Shown: piece by piece, positions 1 to 7,309 of the stretch
Position numbering within the stretch: the first letter of the stretch is position 1
How the letters are laid out: each line of letters opens with the position of its first letter
DNA from: Nitrospinota bacterium
GTDB taxonomy: Bacteria; Nitrospinota_A; UBA7883
NCBI GenBank assembly: GCA_029880775.1
Contig: JAOUNV010000018.1
Coordinates: 1-11,519, forward strand
Direction: 5' to 3'
DNA: 11,519 bases
The notes under the pieces: model-generated
Told to the model about the DNA's origin: nothing
Databases searched by the model: none
What the model saw: only the letters and a program-made list of their open reading frames with translations
Position numbers and translations under genes: made by a program

Positions 1-2571
1 AAAGTCCGGCCTGCCTCCTCCTCCTCCGCCCACGATGGCAGCCACTTCCTTTATTATCTTTCCCGCCTGGATTTTTTTAGTCATGTCATCGGTCACGCCC
101 ACCGCCACCAGAGCTTTTTCCCCCTGCCGTGCCATCACCACTATCACGCCGCCGCTCTTGATCCGGTTCTTCTGGTTGTCCACGTATGCCCGCAAGGTCT
201 GCGCGTCGGCCCCTTCCACTTCCCGTATGTGATAGATGGTACTCGATATCTCATCCTTCATTTCGAATTGGGACGAGTCGCTCCCACCTCCGCCGGAAGC
301 CAGCTTCTCCTTCAGCTTCCGGTTTTCCCTTTCCAGCTCCCTGGCGCGGTCCACCTGTTTTTGCGCCAAGGTGGCCAGGTCCGCCCCGCCGCTTTTCAGC
401 GCCGCGCCGATGCGGGCCAGCTCTTCCTCACGCGCGCGGACATGAGCCAGCGCCCCAACGCCAGTCACCGCTTCGATCCTGCGCACCCCGGCTGCCACGC
501 CACCTTCGGAGACGATCCGGAACAGCCCGATATCCCCGGTGGCGCGGGCATGGGAGCCGCCGCAAAGCTCCATGGAGAAATCCCCCATGGTCACCACGCG
601 CACGGCGTCCCCATATTTCTCGCCGAACAGCGCCATCGCCCCGGAGGCCACCGCCTCCTCCACGCTTTTTTCTTTAGTCTCCACCGCCGCGTTGGCCATG
701 ATGTTTTCGTTTACCATGGTCTCTATCCGGGTAAGGTCCACCGGGTCTGGCGCGATGAAGTGGGTATAGTCGAACCGTAGCCTATCCGGCGCCACCAGGG
801 AGCCTGCCTGTTTCACATGAGCGCCGATAACCTGGCGCAAGGCCGCGTGCAGAAGATGGGTGGCGGAGTGGTTGCGGCGGATATCAGCGCGGCGAGTGCG
901 GTCCACCAGGCATGTCAGCTTATCCCCGGTCTTCAGCGTCCCTTTGGCGATCCGTATTTTGTGCACCCATCGAGCGCCGTCCGGCTTGGTGACTTCCAGG
1001 ACCTGGGCGTGTACCGAGTCGTTTTCCATCACTCCGGTATCGGTCGCCTGTCCGCCAGACTCGGCGTAGAAGGGTGTCTTATCCAGGATGATTTCCACTT
1101 CCTCCCCATCGCCTGCCTGCGGGATAACGGCGCCATCCTTGATGATGGCGGTTACCACGGAGTCCACGGTCTCTTCCTCATCATAGCCTGTGAATCTGGT
1201 CGGCTCGCCAGAGGTGTATACACCGGCGGTCTTGGCGGCGGCGCCACCCTTCCACGATTTGCGCGCCTTCTCCTGGGCCTGGCCCATCAGCGCGTTATAG
1301 CCCTCCATATCCATATCCAGGCCCGCGTCGCCGATGATGTCTCGCGCCAGATCCAGCGGGAAGCCGTATGTGTCGTATAGGCGGAAAAGCTGGGCTCCGG
1401 CGATGGCTGTTTCATTCTTGGCGCGGGCCTCGCCGATCATCTCCTCTATCATTTTCATCCCATGCTCCAGGGTGGAGGCGAAGCTTCTCTCCTCCGCCAG
1501 CGCCACGCCGGTGATGGCCTTGGCCGCCTCCTCAAGCTCCGGATAACTCTCCTTCATCATTTCCACCACGATGGGCGCCAGCTTGTATGCGAAAGGCTCG
1601 TTCACCCCCAGCATCCTGCCATGGCGCAGCGCCCGGCGGACGATCCGACGCAGCACATAGCCGCGGCCCTCGTTGGAGGGGTTGATCCCATCCGCCACCA
1701 GAAAGGCGAGCGCGCGGACATGGTCGCCGATCACGCGGAAGGATACGTCGGTCTCCGGGGAGGCGCCATACTTCGCGGCTGTCATCTGCTCCATTCCGGT
1801 TATGACCGGCAGAATGAGGTCTGTGTCGAAGTTGGTGGGTTTCCCCTGGATTACGGAGGCGAGCCTCTCCAGCCCCATGCCGGTGTCTATGCTTGGGTTT
1901 GGCAGAGGATTCAGCTTTCCATCGGCGCCTCGGTCGTATTGCATAAAAACAAGGTTCCACAATTCAATGAACCTGTCGCATTCGCATTCCACATCGCATT
2001 CCGGTCGGCCGCAGCCGGTCCCCTCGCCCCGGTCTATATGTATCTCCGAGCAGGGGCCGCAGGGGCCGGTATCGCCCATACTCCAGAAGTTATCCTTCTC
2101 GCCCAGGCGGATGATCCTCGCCGGTGGGAGGCCGATCTTCTTCTCCCATATGGCGTGGGCCTCGTCGTCCTCTTTGAAAACGGTGATATACAGCTTGTCG
2201 GCGGGGAGTCCCATAGTGTGAGTCATAAACTCCCAGCCATACTCGATCGCCTCCTCCTTGAAGTAGTCACCGAATGAGAAGTTGCCCAGCATCTCGAAGA
2301 AAGTCTGATGCCGCGCGGTGCGGCCCACGGCTTCCAGGTCGTTATGCTTGCCGGAGACTCTCAGGCACTTTTGGGAGGATACGGCGCGGGAGTATGAACG
2401 CTGTTCGGCGCCGGTGAAGACGTTCTTGAACTGCACCATCCCCGCGTTGGTGAAGAGCAAAGTGGGGTCGTTGTGCGGGGCCACGGAGGAGGAGCGCACT
2501 TGTGTATGCCCCCTGGAAGAGAAGTAGTCCAGGAACTGGCGGCGTATCGCTGCGCCCGTCAACAAATTCAT
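1..2571 (-). CDS. alaS: Alanyl-tRNA synthetase, 3' end cut by the window edge
   Basis: Class II aminoacyl-tRNA synthetase that charges tRNA-Ala with alanine in the cytoplasm and hydrolyses mischarged Ser- or Gly-tRNA-Ala. The frame is open from an ATG at 2571 to base 1, giving 857 residues. The N-terminal catalytic core shows TNAGMVQFKN, the KHNDLEAVGRT block, WNLVFMQY and the motif 3 signature GMGLERLA. The editing domain has its full zinc set: HSATH (H568, H572) and CGGSH (C670, H674), close to the E. coli numbering. The C-terminal part is intact up to the poly-glycine motif (IVGGGGGGRPDF), after which about 20 residues should follow outside the window. The start is supported by family alignment (MNLLTGAAIRRQFLDYF), although the upstream Shine-Dalgarno sequence is weak. 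Codon use is GC-rich. The gene is divergent from the M48 protease gene, with 91 bases between them. Confidence 0.97.
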   Translation of the reverse strand, partial: MNLLTGAAIRRQFLDYFSSRGHTQVRSSSVAPHNDPTLLFTNAGMVQFKNVFTGAEQRSYSRAVSSQKCLRVSGKHNDLEAVGRTARHQTFFEMLGNFSFGDYFKEEAIEYGWEFMTHTMGLPADKLYITVFKEDDEAHAIWEKKIGLPPARIIRLGEKDNFWSMGDTGPCGPCSEIHIDRGEGTGCGRPECDVECECDRFIELWNLVFMQYDRGADGKLNPLPNPSIDTGMGLERLASVIQGKPTNFDTDLILPVITGMEQMTAAKYGASPETDVSFRVIGDHVRALAFLVADGINPSNEGRGYVLRRIVRRALRHGRMLGVNEPFAYKLAPIVVEMMKESYPELEEAAKAITGVALAEERSFASTLEHGMKMIEEMIGEARAKNETAIAGAQLFRLYDTYGFPLDLARDIIGDAGLDMDMEGYNALMGQAQEKARKSWKGGAAAKTAGVYTSGEPTRFTGYDEEETVDSVVTAIIKDGAVIPQAGDGEEVEIILDKTPFYAESGGQATDTGVMENDSVHAQVLEVTKPDGARWVHKIRIAKGTLKTGDKLTCLVDRTRRADIRRNHSATHLLHAALRQVIGAHVKQAGSLVAPDRLRFDYTHFIAPDPVDLTRIETMVNENIMANAAVETKEKSVEEAVASGAMALFGEKYGDAVRVVTMGDFSMELCGGSHARATGDIGLFRIVSEGGVAAGVRRIEAVTGVGALAHVRAREEELARIGAALKSGGADLATLAQKQVDRARELERENRKLKEKLASGGGGSDSSQFEMKDEISSTIYHIREVEGADAQTLRAYVDNQKNRIKSGGVIVVMARQGEKALVAVGVTDDMTKKIQAGKIIKEVAAIVGGGGGGRPDF

Positions 2572-2618
2572 ATTGCTCGAACCTATTCAACCGTATGATA
2601 TTATTGTTAAAACGAGCT

Positions 2619-2647
2619 ATTGTACCTGTTTTGACCTTCTTCCAAAA
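2619..2647 (-). promoter_or_regulatory. Candidate alaS promoter (weak)
   Basis: On the minus strand a TACAAT -10 box (2624-2619) lies 17 bases from a poor -35 box TTTTGG (2647-2642). This would start transcription near 2612, about 40 bases before the alaS ATG. The -35 box matches the sigma-70 consensus at only two of six positions, so the call rests on the -10 box, the spacing and the location in the short divergent intergenic region 2572-2662. The plus-strand promoter for the protease gene must lie in the same 91 bases. TATGAT/TATTAT-like sequences near 2594-2604 are candidates, but none is convincing. Confidence 0.3.
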
Positions 2648-2662
2648 GCGTAAAGAGGGACC

Positions 2663-3571
2663 ATGACCAATCCCACCACCACCAGCGCCCCAAATGAATT
2701 GTGTAAAAAATTATTCGAGGGAAGCCTGTTTGTCGAAAAGGTCTCCCTAGGGAGGCTATTCCCACAGCTTGCCAGGGATTGCCGCGTCTGGGGTGCGTTG
2801 GCGCTGGCCGTGTTGGTATCGTGCCAGAGTGCTCCGATCACTCATCGGCCCCAGCTTATGATCATGGATGGGAAAACTGAACTGGCGCTGGGGAATGAGG
2901 TGTACCGGGACATGATAAGCCAGGCCACCGTGGTGAAAGACGCGAGGCTGAACAGGCTGATGGTGACGGTGGGTCGCCGGGTGGCGGCCGCCACGGGGAG
3001 GGAGGATATGGACTGGGAGTTTACCCTGGTGGACACAGAGGCGCCCAACGCCTATTGCCTGCCTGGTGGCAAGGTGGTGATAAACTCCGGCATCCTCCCT
3101 ATTGCTCAAAATGAAGCGGGGCTGGCGGCGGTGATGGCCCATGAGGCTGGGCACGCTATCGCCCGTCACGGGGCGGAGCGCGGCAGCCATGCCAGGGTGC
3201 GGGATCTAGGGGTGGAGCTGGTGGATATGGGGCTGGGGCACACTCTGGCGGAGAAGACCAAGCTGCGTCTGGCTTGGGGGGTGGATTTTGTCATTTCGCT
3301 GGCCCTCCCCTTTTCCCGGACCCATGAGCTGGAAGCGGACGAGATGGGGCTGATCTACATGGCCAGGGCGGGATATGACCCAAGGGAGGCGATGGAGTTC
3401 TGGAAAAGGATGGCGGAGTATGGACAGGGCGAAAAGAGGCCGATGTTGGATTTTCTCTCCACCCATCCGACAGATAAAACCAGGCTGTGGAAAATACAGC
3501 TTTTGATCCCCAGGGCCATGAAGGAATATGATAAAACAGTTAAACTTGGAATGGGAGAGGATATTTTATGA
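2663..3571 (+). CDS. M48 family zinc metallopeptidase, probable lipoprotein (LoiP/BepA-like)
   Basis: Probable periplasmic or outer-membrane-associated zinc endopeptidase of the M48 family, whose members degrade misfolded envelope proteins. Of 302 residues, the catalytic HEAGH motif is at 160-164, the third zinc ligand lies in the SRTHELEAD block (E222), and the conserved STHP is at 266-269. EAPNAYCLPGG and VVINSGIL, typical of this group, precede the active site. The TPR repeats of BepA are absent, so it is closer to the short LoiP/YcaL type. A lipobox-like LVSC ends a hydrophobic stretch at 44-54, which would make C54 the lipid-bearing residue. However, about 40 residues lie before the hydrophobic stretch, unusually long for a signal peptide. 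The ATG at 2663 has an AGAGG Shine-Dalgarno sequence four bases upstream, and no better in-frame start is evident before the lipobox. It overlaps the next gene by 4 bases, so the two are probably cotranslated. Confidence 0.9.
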   Translation: MTNPTTTSAPNELCKKLFEGSLFVEKVSLGRLFPQLARDCRVWGALALAVLVSCQSAPITHRPQLMIMDGKTELALGNEVYRDMISQATVVKDARLNRLMVTVGRRVAAATGREDMDWEFTLVDTEAPNAYCLPGGKVVINSGILPIAQNEAGLAAVMAHEAGHAIARHGAERGSHARVRDLGVELVDMGLGHTLAEKTKLRLAWGVDFVISLALPFSRTHELEADEMGLIYMARAGYDPREAMEFWKRMAEYGQGEKRPMLDFLSTHPTDKTRLWKIQLLIPRAMKEYDKTVKLGMGEDIL

Positions 3572-3978
3572 CTTGTTCGACAAGGAAACGGGCTACGTTG
3601 ACCATCGCGACCATGGTCATCACCACCATGTTCTGCGCCGCGGGGTTGGTTTGCGCCACCGGGGCGGAGGCCAAGGGCAAACCACAATTCATGATAAAGT
3701 TCGAGCCGGGGACTACGACCATCATCCATAATGAGAGGGCCATTATGAAGGCGGCCATGTATGCCGTGGAAAAGGGATACACCTTGCAGATAGAGGGGTT
3801 CTCCTGCCTGGCGGACGCGGACGCGAGCGCCGCGCCCACCTTCCGGTTGGATCTGGCGGGGAAAAGGGCCGAGGAGGTGCGAACCAGAATAATGAAGTAT
3901 GGCGTCCCCAGCAACAACGTGTACAGCATATCCTACGAGAGGGGGCAGTGCGCGGCGGTGATCACCGTCCTGAAATAA
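3568..3978 (+). CDS. Small exported protein with a degenerate OmpA-like domain
   Basis: A 136-residue protein. The N-terminus looks like a signal peptide: basic residues at 6-8, a hydrophobic stretch at about 11-30, and a possible AEA cleavage site near residue 35. The mature part follows the OmpA C-terminal fold: strand FMIKFEPGT, a helix, strand YTLQIEGFSC, helix LAGKRAEEVRTRI, then YGVPSNNVYSISYERG. In OmpA the diaminopimelate of peptidoglycan is held by Asp in GHTD and Arg in the LSxxRA helix. Here the Arg is kept (R100) but the GHTD stretch reads GFSC, so Asp is missing. C80 and C128 could form a disulfide. The start codon overlaps the protease stop (ATGA) and has a strong GAGAGGA Shine-Dalgarno sequence six bases upstream. 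It could be a partner, regulator or substrate-presenting protein for the protease; this is inferred from the overlap only. Confidence 0.75.
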   Translation: MTCSTRKRATLTIATMVITTMFCAAGLVCATGAEAKGKPQFMIKFEPGTTTIIHNERAIMKAAMYAVEKGYTLQIEGFSCLADADASAAPTFRLDLAGKRAEEVRTRIMKYGVPSNNVYSISYERGQCAAVITVLK

Positions 3979-4033
3979 GTTTCCAACGCAGATAAAGGCG
4001 CTGGTTTGAATTTAGCTTCAGCAGAAAGTCGGT

Positions 4034-4062
4034 CGCCAGGCTCTTTTCCGCAAGGCCTGGCG
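4034..4062. terminator. Hairpin between convergent genes, possible bidirectional terminator
   Basis: A perfect 8-bp inverted repeat, CGCCAGGC (4034-4041) and GCCTGGCG (4055-4062), has a 13-base loop. It can extend outward by a few pairs if T4033 is bulged. It lies in the 94-base gap (3979-4072) between the stops of the OmpA-like gene and the first DUF4386 gene, the expected place for a terminator serving both strands. Neither side has a good T-run, so intrinsic termination is uncertain; it may act as a 3' end-stabilising hairpin. Confidence 0.45.
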
Positions 4063-4072
4063 CCGGTGACGC

Positions 4073-4801
4073 TCAGCAGGATGTCATGGCGCGTTTTTTC
4101 CACTGCTCCTCATTCACACCCTTAATCAAGAGCCACAGGAAAAATGGGATTTCCCCGATAATCGCGGTCACTGAAACTATGCCGGCAAGCAGACCCTTGT
4201 TCCCAGGGAAAAGCATATTCCCCAGGCTGTCTGTCATGTATCCCAGCGAGGCGATTGTCATCAAGACTCCCAGTGCTGGGGGGAAAAAGCCTGATTTGTA
4301 AATCAAGTATCCAAGCGCAAGGCAATGAAGCCCAAAAAACGCCTCCCAGATATAGGCCCCATGGTCGTGAACTTCTAGAAGCAACATCACGAGGGCGCTC
4401 AATTGATCTTCGTTAAATACCGCCAAATAGCTAACGCCGCTCAAAAGCGACATAACGGCGAAATGAAGGAGCAGGTTGGAACCCTGGATAACAGCCATAG
4501 CCAACCTGAAAAACGCCGCGATCATGGAACCCGCCACGCTCACCGATTTGAATAAAGCGTAGAGCATGACAACCATCACCACCTCACTTAAAAAAATGAT
4601 GGTGTCGCTGATGATGCCCATGCGGAAAAGTGTCTTTGAAGCAATAATGTTTTTCGCTGTCGCTGTGGCGTCTTCGGGAACAATCAAAGTGGTGGGGACA
4701 TACATCATGCTGAATGGGCCGCACACAAGGAGAATCAGGAAAATAATCCCAGCGACTCTTGTGTAAATGAGTGGAGATGTCACCGAGGCGCTTGTTGTCA
4801 T
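4073..4801 (-). CDS. DUF4386 family integral membrane protein (array copy 1)
   Basis: A 242-residue polytopic membrane protein of unknown function, recognised as DUF4386 from several family hallmarks. These are RVAGIIFLI near the N-terminus, the loop IVPEDATATAKNI followed by LFRMG, a central LLSGVSYL, FFGLHCLALGYLIYKSGF with the following P-xx-LGVL, and the terminal FFLWLLIKGV. Hydrophobic segments fall near 15-38, 60-84, 91-125, 133-143, 150-168, 173-190 and 205-228, so about six or seven helices are likely. It is the last gene of the array. Its ATG lies 12 bases after the MDR-A stop, and the gap carries an AAAGGA Shine-Dalgarno sequence. The C-terminus is short and basic (QWKKRAMTSC). No catalytic motif is visible. 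Proximity to MDR genes suggests a related role at the membrane, but this is inference. Confidence 0.85.
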   Translation of the reverse strand: MTTSASVTSPLIYTRVAGIIFLILLVCGPFSMMYVPTTLIVPEDATATAKNIIASKTLFRMGIISDTIIFLSEVVMVVMLYALFKSVSVAGSMIAAFFRLAMAVIQGSNLLLHFAVMSLLSGVSYLAVFNEDQLSALVMLLLEVHDHGAYIWEAFFGLHCLALGYLIYKSGFFPPALGVLMTIASLGYMTDSLGNMLFPGNKGLLAGIVSVTAIIGEIPFFLWLLIKGVNEEQWKKRAMTSC

Positions 4802-4813
4802 TTCATTTTCCTT

Positions 4814-5815
4814 TCAATTGCCGGTTTTAATGGGAATTACTATTTTCCCTTTGAAGCTCCCCTGGCTGAAATAATGGAAAGCCTCCACGGTTTGGCTCAG
4901 CGGGAAGACTTTGTCGATAACCGGTTTCATTTTCCCTGTTTCAAAAAGCTCGTTCATATGTTCATAGCCCTCCTTGTCCGGACTATGAATGACGATACCC
5001 ATTTTCTTGTCTCCAAGCCTGGAAATCAAAGGCCCAAGCAACGCTATCTGTATGATCCGACCTATGGAACCGCCTATTACGCCAAAACTTCCATTAGGGT
5101 TTAATGATCGTTTGTAATCGAAAATGGAGCGGTTCGCCACCACGTCAAGAATCAGGTCGTATCGCTTCCCGTTTTTCGTGAAATCCTCCCGGGTGTAATC
5201 AATGACATGGTCGGCGCCCAGGGATAGCATGGTCTCCAGCTTCACAGCGCTATCCACACCGGTCACCTCCGCTCCCATTGATTTGACCATTTGCAGAGCA
5301 AACGAGCCCGCGCCGCCTCCAGCCCCGTTAAACAGCACTTTATTTCCCGGCTTTATCTCCCCATGGAATTGGAGACCCTTATAGGCAAGCAGCCCAGCCT
5401 GTGGAATAGCCGCCGCCTGTTCGAATGTCATACTCGCAGGCTTCGGCGCCAGAATATTTTCAGAGGCGCATGCGTACTCTGCGAAACCACCAAACTTCTC
5501 CCCAATAGACAGATCTCCATACACCTCGTCACCAGGCTGGAATCGGGTAACCTTCGCGCCCACCGCTTCCACTATTCCCGCCACATCGCAACCAAGGATA
5601 GGGTGTTTTGGGCCCGTCACACCGAACAGAAGACGATAAATGGCAGGCTTGCCGGTCAGCATGTCCCAGTCCATGGAGTTTATCGACGCCGCATAAACTT
5701 TTATCAGCGCTTCGTTATCTTTAGGAGTGGGTTTTACCACCTCCTGGAGCTTTAGAACTTCTGGCGCCCCGTAACCATCGTATACAATCGCTCGCATTTT
5801 CCCGCCAATCATCAT
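4814..5815 (-). CDS. MDR-A: zinc-independent NAD(P)H quinone-oxidoreductase-like enzyme
   Basis: Medium-chain dehydrogenase/reductase of 333 residues, probably reducing a quinone, enone or related carbonyl with NAD(P)H. The GroES-like N-terminal half contains GAPEVLKLQEV and HPILGCDVAGIVEAVG. The Rossmann half has a glycine-rich loop NGAGGGAG (163-170), GAEVTGV and GADHVIDYT. The zinc ligands of classical alcohol dehydrogenases (Cys, GHE, and the four-Cys lobe) are absent. A hydrophobic stretch, IGRIIQIALLGPLI, sits at about 251-264. Two starts are possible. ATG 5815 (and ATG 5812) follow AGGTGG closely, whereas ATG 5797 aligns with the MKAIVY starts of the paralogues; the longer form is given. 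This is the most divergent paralogue around the cofactor loop (GAGGGAG rather than GASGxxG; GVDS rather than GVCS). Base composition is near 50% GC, unlike MDR-B to MDR-D. The substrate is unknown. Confidence 0.88.
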   Translation of the reverse strand: MMIGGKMRAIVYDGYGAPEVLKLQEVVKPTPKDNEALIKVYAASINSMDWDMLTGKPAIYRLLFGVTGPKHPILGCDVAGIVEAVGAKVTRFQPGDEVYGDLSIGEKFGGFAEYACASENILAPKPASMTFEQAAAIPQAGLLAYKGLQFHGEIKPGNKVLFNGAGGGAGSFALQMVKSMGAEVTGVDSAVKLETMLSLGADHVIDYTREDFTKNGKRYDLILDVVANRSIFDYKRSLNPNGSFGVIGGSIGRIIQIALLGPLISRLGDKKMGIVIHSPDKEGYEHMNELFETGKMKPVIDKVFPLSQTVEAFHYFSQGSFKGKIVIPIKTGN

Positions 5816-5835
5816 TCACCACCTGAATTATGGTT

Positions 5836-6825
5836 TTAGGTTACAGTAATCACGACACTTCCCTTTTTAAGTCCCTCCTCAACATAACGATGAGCCTCGA
5901 CAATTCGCTCCAGCGGATAGCGACGGTCTATCACCGTTTTTATCACTCCCGCCTCAATGAGCCCTGCAACGTCCATGAGACTTTCTTTTGTAAAGGGCGC
6001 CAGCGAGCATATGACTTTCCTGCCCCCCAGGATCGAAGTCATGAACATTTGGCCGACCTCTCTCATGCCGAACGCGGAGGCAAGATAACGTCCGTTTTCC
6101 GTGAGCGACTCTTTGCAACTCGCATAGGAGCTCTTCCCGAAGGTGTCGAAGATGACATTGTAGGTCTCGCCGTTTTGGGTGAAGTCCTCGGTGGTGTAAT
6201 CGATGGCGTGATCGGCGCCGAGGGATCTAACGAAATCGCGTTTCGATCCATGGCATACGCCGGTGACTCTGGCCCCGTAACTTTTTGCGATCTGTGTCGC
6301 GAACTGGCCGATCCCGCCGGACGCGCCGACGATCAGAACTTTATGCCCCTCCTTGATCGACGCCTTTTTCATGAAGTGAAGCGCGGTCATCGCTTCGGTC
6401 GGAATGGGGGCCGCCTCTTCATAACTCATGTTGGAAGGCATTTTCACCACCGCTCCCGCCTCCGACATACAGACGTACTCGGCAGCGGCGCCAAAGCCCT
6501 CGACGTACCCGAACACCTGGTCGCCCGGTTTGAAGGTGGTTACTAATCCGCCGACCGCTTCAACCTCGCCTGCGGTAACGCCGCCTGGCGTCTTCGAGCG
6601 TGGCTCGCTCCACCCGATCATCAGCCTGGATAACGGCCAAAGGGGACCTGGTAACCAGAAATCACACAAAGTGGGTTTAAAGTTTCTTATCTTGATCTCG
6701 CCAAAATTCACCGCCGTGGCGTGAACCTTGACCAGGATTTCGTTATCCTTCAGCGTCGGTTTTTTGACCTCCTCGACCCGCAAGACCTCCGGCGGACCAT
6801 ATTCGTCGTAGACAATCGCTTTCAT
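5836..6825 (-). CDS. MDR-B: zinc-independent MDR oxidoreductase with altered N-domain motif
   Basis: A 329-residue MDR reductase starting MKAIVYDEYGPPEVL. The cofactor loop GASGGIG is at 167-173, followed by GARVTGVC, GADHAIDYTTEDF and VIFDTFGKSSY. The C-terminus has the array-wide pattern VIDRRYPLERIVEAHRY and KKGSVVITV. The oddity is in the N-terminal domain. Where the paralogues read LGxEFAGE, this one reads TPGGVTAGEVEAVG, so the acidic residue and the LG turn are replaced. The loop before it is longer (LPGPLWPLSRLMIGWSEPR), partly shared with MDR-C. No zinc ligands are seen. A hydrophobic FMTSILGG is at 261-268. The ATG has GGGAG ten bases upstream and lies 33 bases after the DUF6326 stop. 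GC content is higher than in MDR-A. The altered motif may change substrate fit; the frame is intact, so it is not a pseudogene. Confidence 0.88.
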   Translation of the reverse strand: MKAIVYDEYGPPEVLRVEEVKKPTLKDNEILVKVHATAVNFGEIKIRNFKPTLCDFWLPGPLWPLSRLMIGWSEPRSKTPGGVTAGEVEAVGGLVTTFKPGDQVFGYVEGFGAAAEYVCMSEAGAVVKMPSNMSYEEAAPIPTEAMTALHFMKKASIKEGHKVLIVGASGGIGQFATQIAKSYGARVTGVCHGSKRDFVRSLGADHAIDYTTEDFTQNGETYNVIFDTFGKSSYASCKESLTENGRYLASAFGMREVGQMFMTSILGGRKVICSLAPFTKESLMDVAGLIEAGVIKTVIDRRYPLERIVEAHRYVEEGLKKGSVVITVT

Positions 6826-6859
6826 TTGCTATTCACTCCCTGTTCTGGTATTCGATGGG

Positions 6860-7288
6860 TCATTGCGCTTCGGGTTCGCTCCGGCGCCAGTTCCACGCCA
6901 ACCAGACGATGTACGAGGTGCAGGCGATTTCGATGATTGCAAAAAAGGAATAATACAGCTTCGGCTCGCCGACGAATAATGACCCGCCGACTGCGGCGGT
7001 CTTTATGACACCGGCGATGATGTTCGCCCAGCGATTCGCCCGGTACGCCAACAAGCGAGAGAGAACGACCATAGCGATCGGAATCTCCATCAGTATCGCG
7101 GCCATCAACAGAAATTCTTCCGTGATGTGCACACTTCCCACCCGCCCGGTTATGATCTCGTTGAGCACCGAAGAATCCATCAAGGTCATGACATCGGCGT
7201 AGAGATAATTGAGCATGGCAAAGAGCCATAACATCGAAAGTTTTACTTTCATATTATCCATGCCGCCTCTACCTGTTTCGTAATTCAT
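6860..7288 (-). CDS. DUF6326 family four-helix membrane protein
   Basis: A 142-residue membrane protein that I recognise as DUF6326, a family of unknown function. Characteristic parts are LSMLWLFAMLNYLYADVMTL, the TGRVGSVHIT loop, LLMAAILMEIPIAMVVLSR, NRWANIIAGV and YYSFFAIIEIACT. Four hydrophobic segments lie at about 17-35, 58-80, 87-106 and 111-134. The C-terminus is short and charged (WNWRRSEPEAQ). Conserved acidic residues in or next to helices (D32, D38, E69, E120) stand out. ATG 7288 has AAAGGA about six bases upstream. A later ATG at 7261 has AGAGG and would remove a non-conserved nine-residue head, so either start is possible. It sits between MDR-C (21 bases upstream) and MDR-B (33 bases downstream), inside the array and cotranscribed. 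A membrane role linked to the reductases is inferred from position only. Confidence 0.8.
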   Translation of the reverse strand: MNYETGRGGMDNMKVKLSMLWLFAMLNYLYADVMTLMDSSVLNEIITGRVGSVHITEEFLLMAAILMEIPIAMVVLSRLLAYRANRWANIIAGVIKTAAVGGSLFVGEPKLYYSFFAIIEIACTSYIVWLAWNWRRSEPEAQ

Positions 7289-7309
7289 GTTTTTCCTTTC
7301 GTGATGTCC

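Noticed and set aside
186..780. Plus-strand reading frames of 163 and 183 residues opposite the left end of the window
   Set aside because: They are antisense to the alaS editing domain and C-terminal part; composition is proline/arginine-rich with no domain, and GC-rich coding DNA commonly leaves such open frames.
1532..1960. Minus-strand 142-residue frame within alaS
   Set aside because: Out-of-frame shadow of alaS; the alaS frame is unbroken across it, so there is no frameshift to explain.
1462..2277. A 271-residue plus-strand frame
   Set aside because: Entirely antisense to the alaS catalytic domain, whose motifs are unmistakable on the other strand.
2756..3190. Minus-strand frames opposite the M48 protease gene
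   Set aside because: The plus-strand frame has HEAGH and ELEAD motifs; the antisense frames show histidine- and arginine-rich low-information sequence.
5830..6546. Plus-strand 238-residue frame, and similar plus-strand frames at 7688-8155 and 8227-8808
   Set aside because: Antisense to MDR-B, MDR-C and MDR-D. They recur only because the MDR genes are paralogous.
6822..7229. Minus-strand 135-residue frame overlapping the DUF6326 gene
   Set aside because: The overlapping frame at 6860-7288 has four clear hydrophobic helices and matches the family; this one is rich in Arg/His and lacks a domain.
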